Under the pieces are notes generated by a model that did no database searches, was not told where the DNA came from, and was given only the letters and a program-made list of their open reading frames with translations. From Clostridia bacterium (GTDB lineage: Bacteria; Bacillota_E; SLMV01; PUMD01): DNA of 10,186 bases. A program made the translations under genes and the position numbers. Below, in pieces: positions 6,489-10,186 of the stretch. Position 1 is the first letter of the stretch. Each line of letters opens with the position of its first letter. Where the stretch lies: positions 1 to 10,186 of the forward strand of contig PWUB01000093.1 of NCBI GenBank assembly GCA_003563755.1. Direction: 5' to 3'.

Positions 6489-6503
6489 ACTTGTCTGACA
6501 AGT
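6489..6503. promoter_or_regulatory. GntR-type operator candidate, copy 2
   Basis: Exact second copy of ACTTGTCTGACAAGT, about 200 bp upstream of the amidohydrolase start and 1,960 bp from copy 1. On the minus strand TATGTT overlaps its edge and could be a -10 element, which would let a bound repressor block polymerase. Flanks differ beyond the palindrome, apart from a GGATC close to both copies, so this is a conserved site rather than a long duplication. Confidence 0.65.
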
Positions 6504-6589
6504 TGCCGGATCCCCCAAAACCTCTTTTGGTTTCCATAAACTGAGATAACGCCGCGGTTCGGCCCTACGTACGTATTCGCCTCGGTATG

Positions 6590-6685
6590 TTATGATAGGG
6601 TCTTCCGAAGGGCAAACGAAAGGCAGAACCCCATAACAGGGCTTTTCCTTCTCGTCCGTTGCTCGGTAAAACTTTCTAATTGCAC
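6590..6685 (-). CDS. Possible 31-residue small protein
   Basis: GTG 6685 is preceded by a perfect AGGAGG with a 5-nt spacer, and that site overlaps the TAG stop of the secreted protein upstream (TAGGAGG). The frame runs 31 codons to TAA at 6592-6590. The peptide is basic in the middle (EQRTRRK) with a short hydrophobic patch MGFCLSFAL. The ribosome site and coupling position are better than chance start sites usually show, but the peptide has no recognisable family and could be a remnant of a longer lost gene. Confidence 0.35.
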   Translation of the reverse strand: MQLESFTEQRTRRKSPVMGFCLSFALRKTLS

Positions 6686-6694
6686 GGTGTCCTC

Positions 6695-8263
6695 CTAGTA
6701 TAGTGGTAAACCCCGCTCGCTAAGGTATTCCACCTTGCTCCGGAGCAGGAGCCCAAGATCAGGATGCTCGGTCCCATAAACCTCAAGGTGTAGCCTTTGA
6801 CTGTATCGAAGATCTCGTAGTGTGAGCAGTGGATAATCATCTATCTGGAAGGTTCCATCGGGCATGTAGGCATACCACAGATCACCGCTATCGCGGATCC
6901 AGGAATGCGCAGTATCCTGAACTGCCTTGAGGAGTTTCTCAGCCCAACTGCGATAGTGCTCATCCCGGGTCTCAACATACATCTCATAAAGGAAATTCAT
7001 CTCGGCAAGCTGGTGGTTCAGAGAAACATGGGTTGGCACCTCTCCCCACCGCCTGGGATCGCCGTAGTCCCATACCAAGTATCCTCCTCCGTCGGTAAGG
7101 TAGTGGTGCAATCGGACGTATTCTACAAAGAACTCGGCATACTTCTCCGCAGCTATCAGGAATCTGTCATCACCGAACTCACGGTATCCCTTCAGAAGAA
7201 ACAGCGCTGCGTGTGTACTCCATCGAGTATCATATAGTCCACCTCCGAGCCCATACAATTCATATAGCCATTCAGAACCCGGCCCGGTGGTCCAGTAACC
7301 TTGCTCTGTTTGGGTGCGTACTGCGGTGTGAAGGGAGACCAGGGCAAATGCGGGGAAAAACTGGCCGGCACCGTTCACACGGAGAAACCTCTCCCCGACA
7401 TGGTGCGCTGCGTTCATGTAAAAGGTGTGCTCGCCAGTCGGATAATGTCCCGGCAGGGTACGATAGTACATTCCATCCCTACTCCATCGGCGCACTCGGG
7501 TGAGATCAGCTATTTGCAAGACCTCAATAACTTCGGGATCTTCCCATCTCATGAGGGGTTCACAAGCCTCAGACCACAAACCCCAGTGCTCTGCATAGGA
7601 CCCTTTGTGCTGGGGTAATTGAATCAGTAGGCCTCCCGGGGTCACAACGACACCGGTCGAGGCATCCTGCTCCTCCCTCAGTACACTCTTTGCCATCCGA
7701 GAGAATACGGTGACGTACGACAGGTATGCGCTTTTCTCTCTTTCAGGAGAATCAAGGAATACGGAGCTCAGCGGCAACGAGATGTACTCACCTTCCCCGC
7801 TGACCGGCTCACTCCATGAGGAGGTGTGATTGCTCAATACATCACCGTACTGCAGGTAACGGTAGGAGAAATCGCCGAGAGATAGGTTCAACCGCAGAAG
7901 TATCGGCGGACTCTCACTATGAGCAGAATCAAGACGAATGTGATAGTAGTACTGTCGACCGGGTAGGGCGTATTCCATGACATAGAGTAAAGCGGGCGGG
8001 TGCCGTGTACCGTTTACCTCCCATGTTCGATACCGGGCGAGGGCCGTGTCGTACTGGGAAACGGTGTGTTCGACCAACTCCAGCCGATGCTCACTCAAGA
8101 GTTCAAAGGGATCCTCGGGTAAGCTCAGTTCATTGTGTGCTACAGGTTCACATGCGAAGGGGTTCTCGGGCAAGCTCGATTCATTCCGTGCCACGGGTTC
8201 ACATGCGAAAGGGCCCGCGGCCACTGTTAGAATCACCACAACGATGAGATGATGAGTTCGCAC
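6695..8263 (-). CDS. Secreted (alpha/alpha)-toroid protein, C5-epimerase-like
   Basis: A 522-residue exported protein. GTG 8263 is preferred because it places a signal peptide at once (VRTHH, then hydrophobic LIVVVILTVAAG); the longer ATG 8383 reading adds 40 residues that do not look like an export signal. Only a weak G-rich ribosome site precedes it. Residues 18-34 and 35-51 are a tandem duplication, each with PFACEPVA; the first Cys is not in a consensus lipobox, so lipoprotein status is uncertain. An aromatic beta-rich part (about 60-200) is followed by a helical half (about 230-522) with WTTGPGSEWLYELYG (324-338), YDTRWSTHAALFLL (344-357), THVSLNHQLAEMNFLY (411-426) and YPLLTLRDLRYSQ (477-489). 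Paired helices with aromatic and acidic residues suggest an (alpha/alpha) toroid like D-glucuronyl C5-epimerase C-terminal domains or related polysaccharide-active enzymes. Substrate unknown; the family call is tentative. Composition is less GC-rich than the S9 gene next to it. Confidence 0.6.
   Translation of the reverse strand: MRTHHLIVVVILTVAAGPFACEPVARNESSLPENPFACEPVAHNELSLPEDPFELLSEHRLELVEHTVSQYDTALARYRTWEVNGTRHPPALLYVMEYALPGRQYYYHIRLDSAHSESPPILLRLNLSLGDFSYRYLQYGDVLSNHTSSWSEPVSGEGEYISLPLSSVFLDSPEREKSAYLSYVTVFSRMAKSVLREEQDASTGVVVTPGGLLIQLPQHKGSYAEHWGLWSEACEPLMRWEDPEVIEVLQIADLTRVRRWSRDGMYYRTLPGHYPTGEHTFYMNAAHHVGERFLRVNGAGQFFPAFALVSLHTAVRTQTEQGYWTTGPGSEWLYELYGLGGGLYDTRWSTHAALFLLKGYREFGDDRFLIAAEKYAEFFVEYVRLHHYLTDGGGYLVWDYGDPRRWGEVPTHVSLNHQLAEMNFLYEMYVETRDEHYRSWAEKLLKAVQDTAHSWIRDSGDLWYAYMPDGTFQIDDYPLLTLRDLRYSQRLHLEVYGTEHPDLGLLLRSKVEYLSERGLPLY
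8111..8212 (-). repeat. 51-bp tandem duplication near the secreted protein's N terminus
   Basis: Two adjacent 51-bp units (8162-8212 and 8111-8161) match at 41 of 51 positions by direct comparison. They encode PFACEPVARNESSLPEN and PFACEPVAHNELSLPED, and a third unit seems to start with PFE. The period is a multiple of three, so the frame is kept. It lies just after the signal peptide and doubles a Cys-containing linker. Confidence 0.9.
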
Positions 8264-8695
8264 AATCTTGCGCCCCCCGGTTGATGATTTCGACGAGTTC
8301 GCCGGAGTACCTGCCGGCCCTCCAGGGACGATGCAGAGGAGAATCTCATGCTCGCAGAGCGCTTTCAGCGGAACGTCAATCATTGCACGTTCCGTTCCGT
8401 GAGGGTGGCCGATGAACTAACCTCAGATTCAGCGTGCCCGAATGGGGATCTCGTCATTGCCAACCCAAGTGGTTGCCAAAGCCCGGAGGCCATCAGCCCG
8501 ATTCTGCAATCCAGACGGACACTGTCGCCCCCATCAACGGCCATTGCAGACCGACCAGTCCACCAAGTCCACCAAGCTTCGTCCGGCTCGTGCTCGCCGG
8601 GACCTACACCCCTTAATCTTAGCCCATGCCGGGCACACGTGACCAGGAAGGGCTGCCGGCGCAGCCCTCGTGAGACATCCTCTCGATAGCACTAC
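8264..8695. other. Intergenic region between S9 peptidase and secreted protein
   Basis: These 432 bases hold a GC-rich hairpin just past the S9 stop, two copies of the 9-mer GTCCACCAA in tandem (8558-8575), and a pair of direct TTGCCAA repeats (8457-8463, 8473-8479) with an inverted CAACCC/GGTTG element between. They probably contain the minus-strand promoter of the secreted protein, but no convincing -35/-10 pair was found. Open frames here have no protein-like composition. Confidence 0.5.
8649..8668 (-). terminator. Hairpin after the S9 peptidase gene
   Basis: AGGGCTGC-CGGC-GCAGCCCT gives an 8-bp, nearly all-GC stem with a tetraloop, 28 nt past the S9 stop. On the minus strand it is followed only by TTCCTGG, so it lacks a proper T-run. 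It could be a weak intrinsic terminator or an mRNA 3'-end stabiliser. Confidence 0.45.
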
Positions 8696-10186
8696 CTAGG
8701 ACAGGTGGTGATTGAACCACACTGCGGTGCGCATGAGCCTGTCGACCTGGTTTCTCGGCTTCGCCAGGCCGTGAGGCTCGCCGGGATAACGTACCATCAC
8801 GCACTCCTTACCCTGCCGTTGAAGGGCGGTGAAGACCTCCTCCGACTGCCCCACCGGGCAGCGAAGATCGTTCTCACCGTGAAGCAGCAGCATGGGCGTC
8901 GTCACCTCATCCATGTACCTTACCGACGAGTGCTTCAAGAGCTTTTCAGGATCCTCCCAGGGCCTTGCGCCGATGGAGAAGTCCGTGAACCCGAATCCCA
9001 CGTCGCTGGTACCGTACATGCTGTACTGGTCGCTCACGCAGGCTCCCGCCACGGCGGCCCGGAAACGCCCAGTCTGGGTGACCACCCAGCAGGTCATAAA
9101 GCCGCCGTAACTCCACCCGGTCACACCCAGGCGGTCCGGGTGTACGATCCCCAGCTGCACACCGTGATCGACACCGGCCATGAGATCCTCGTAGTCCTTT
9201 CCGCCCCAGTCGCCCGCCACGGCCAGGCTGAAGTCGCCACTGTATCCCGAGCTGCCCCTGGGGTTGAGATACATGACTGCAAAACCCTCACCGGCCAGCT
9301 GCTGAAACTGCACCGAGAACCCGTAACCGTACATCCCGCTGGGCCCTCCGTGAACGGACAGCACCGTGGGGCAGGGTTCATCCCTCTCGCGGTCCGAGGG
9401 CACCATCAACCAGCCCTCGATCTCCCACCCGTCGGCACCCTCGAAGAGGATCCTCTCCGGCTCGACCAGGTCGAACTCGCGGGCCACGGGCCCGTTCAGA
9501 TCGGTGAGCTGGGTTTCGCACCCCTCGGGATCGAGGGTGAACACCTCGTCGGGCTGGGTAGGTCCTCCCGCCATGTAGGCGAGCTTAGCGTCACGAGACA
9601 GGCTGATGGAACCTATGACGCGCCTCTCTCCAAAGGTCATCCGCTCCGGCGCAGCATCCCCACCCATTGACACCCGGTACACGTGGCTGGCACCCCCGTC
9701 GGTCACCGTAGTATACAAGGCTTCTCCATCATCGGCCCACAGGACGGAGGCATAGTCGGTGCCTCCCCGGTATCTCAAATCCGAGCCGGCGGAGGCACCC
9801 ACCCAGCGGTCGAGGCTGCCCGTCAGATTCCGAACCGCACTCCACGGCCGGGGGAGGTCATCCGGGTCAAAGTCCACGGTGAAGAGGTCATACGGCGACG
9901 ACACCCAGTTGAAAGGATGGTCGGCGCCTATGAAGGCGATGGTGCGGCCGTCGGGTGACCAGCGGGGACCGTATACCGGGTATTCCTCGTCCAGTACCCG
10001 GACCCCCTCGCCGGTAGAGACATCGAAGACCCACAGGTGCCTGATCCAGACCGGGTCGCTGTCGGGCAGGTCGCGGTTGGCCGTGCAGACCAGGTAGCGG
10101 CCGTCCGGGGACCAGTCGGGGGCATCGTGACTGTACCGGCCGTCGGTTACCTTCTCCGTTGACGCCGTCTCACCGTGGTCCGTCGG
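8696..10186 (-). CDS. S9 (prolyl oligopeptidase) family peptidase, N-terminus off window
   Basis: The frame stays open to the right edge, so only the last 496 residues are visible. It begins inside a beta-propeller: repeats DAPDWSPDGRYLVCTAN and YGPRWSPDGRTIAFIG are typical TolB/WD40-like blades of S9 enzymes and gate access to the active site. The GTG at 9904 is internal to the propeller and is not the start. An alpha/beta-hydrolase domain follows from about residue 250, with HGGPSGMYG (oxyanion region), the nucleophile in GWSYGG (visible S359), D441 in HGENDLRCP and H472 in GEPHGL, a complete Ser-Asp-His triad. The GWSYGG form suits the acylaminoacyl-peptidase/DPP-like branch, which removes N-blocked residues or dipeptides from short peptides. 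Whether it is exported cannot be told without the N terminus. It lies upstream of the secreted protein gene on the same strand with a 432-bp gap, so it is probably a separate unit. It is the most GC-rich gene here. Confidence 0.9.
   Translation of the reverse strand, partial: PTDHGETASTEKVTDGRYSHDAPDWSPDGRYLVCTANRDLPDSDPVWIRHLWVFDVSTGEGVRVLDEEYPVYGPRWSPDGRTIAFIGADHPFNWVSSPYDLFTVDFDPDDLPRPWSAVRNLTGSLDRWVGASAGSDLRYRGGTDYASVLWADDGEALYTTVTDGGASHVYRVSMGGDAAPERMTFGERRVIGSISLSRDAKLAYMAGGPTQPDEVFTLDPEGCETQLTDLNGPVAREFDLVEPERILFEGADGWEIEGWLMVPSDRERDEPCPTVLSVHGGPSGMYGYGFSVQFQQLAGEGFAVMYLNPRGSSGYSGDFSLAVAGDWGGKDYEDLMAGVDHGVQLGIVHPDRLGVTGWSYGGFMTCWVVTQTGRFRAAVAGACVSDQYSMYGTSDVGFGFTDFSIGARPWEDPEKLLKHSSVRYMDEVTTPMLLLHGENDLRCPVGQSEEVFTALQRQGKECVMVRYPGEPHGLAKPRNQVDRLMRTAVWFNHHLS

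Larger units (their letters stand above)
6286..6589. other. Leader and control region of the amidohydrolase
   Basis: This 304-base gap carries, in minus-strand order, a 10-bp palindrome TACGTACGTA (6566-6575), a small hairpin CCAAAA-cctc-TTTTGG (6515-6530), the operator-like palindrome (6489-6503), a possible 20-codon leader ORF (6353-6415), and a hairpin over the ribosome binding site (6293-6309). The leader from the operator to the amidohydrolase start is about 200 nt, long for a simple bacterial 5' UTR, which leaves room for RNA-level control. No known riboswitch class was recognised. Confidence 0.55.

Noticed and set aside
6515..6530. CCAAAA/TTTTGG hairpin as a terminator for the secreted-protein transcript
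   Set aside because: The stem is only 6 bp and AT-rich, with no T-run on the minus strand; kept only as a note on the control region.
8264..8383. ATG 8383 as the start of the secreted protein
   Set aside because: The extra 40 residues are not signal-like and would bury the signal peptide; only a weak ribosome site precedes it. GTG 8263 gives a proper export signal.
8558..8575. Tandem GTCCACCAA 9-mers as a possible CRISPR or larger repeat array
   Set aside because: Only two copies with no spacers; a short simple repeat is the sober reading.
8705..9670. 321-codon plus-strand frame opposite the S9 peptidase
   Set aside because: It mirrors a high-GC coding strand; the minus-strand frame has a complete catalytic triad and propeller repeats, while this one has no family feature.
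9902..9904. GTG at 9904 as the start of the S9 peptidase
   Set aside because: The frame continues upstream without a stop to 10186 and encodes two clear WSPDGR propeller blades, so the GTG is an internal valine.

Overview
The window reads as bacterial chromosome, moderately GC-rich, with strong AGGAGG Shine-Dalgarno sites and frequent GTG/TTG starts. The gene families present (a SelA-like PLP enzyme, a D-aminoacylase-type amidohydrolase, an S9 serine peptidase and a set of unnamed membrane proteins including a DUF6754-like one) fit anaerobic or deep-branching Chloroflexota, Bacillota or a related candidate phylum. The sequence alone does not settle the phylum. No transposase, phage gene, CRISPR array, tRNA or rRNA was seen.

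Layout. One plus-strand gene (25-1158, SelA-like PLP enzyme) opens the window and probably overlaps the end of an upstream gene by ATGA. It converges, across a region with two strong hairpins (1183-1337), on a tight four-gene minus-strand operon (4420 down to 1364). All four products are membrane proteins: a DUF6754-like protein, a six-TM protein, a protein with one TM at each end and a large extracytoplasmic domain, and a second polytopic protein. Further upstream, also on the minus strand, come an N-acyl-D-amino-acid deacylase-type amidohydrolase (6285-4864), a possible 31-residue small ORF, a secreted protein with a probable (alpha/alpha) toroid (8263-6695), and the C-terminal 496 residues of an S9 prolyl-oligopeptidase-type peptidase that runs off the right edge.

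How it may work together. The S9 peptidase, the D-aminoacylase and the SelA-like lyase/transferase suit breakdown of peptides and N-acylated or D-amino acids. The most interesting link is regulatory. The same perfect 15-bp palindrome ACTTGTCTGACAAGT, matching the published FadR-subfamily GntR operator pattern TNGTNNNACNA, occurs exactly twice: upstream of the amidohydrolase and upstream of the four-gene membrane operon. This suggests that an unseen GntR-type regulator controls both, and ties the uncharacterised membrane complex to amino-acid or peptide-derivative use. Function of the membrane operon is not known from sequence; a role as an envelope complex for ligand binding, uptake or sensing is inference.
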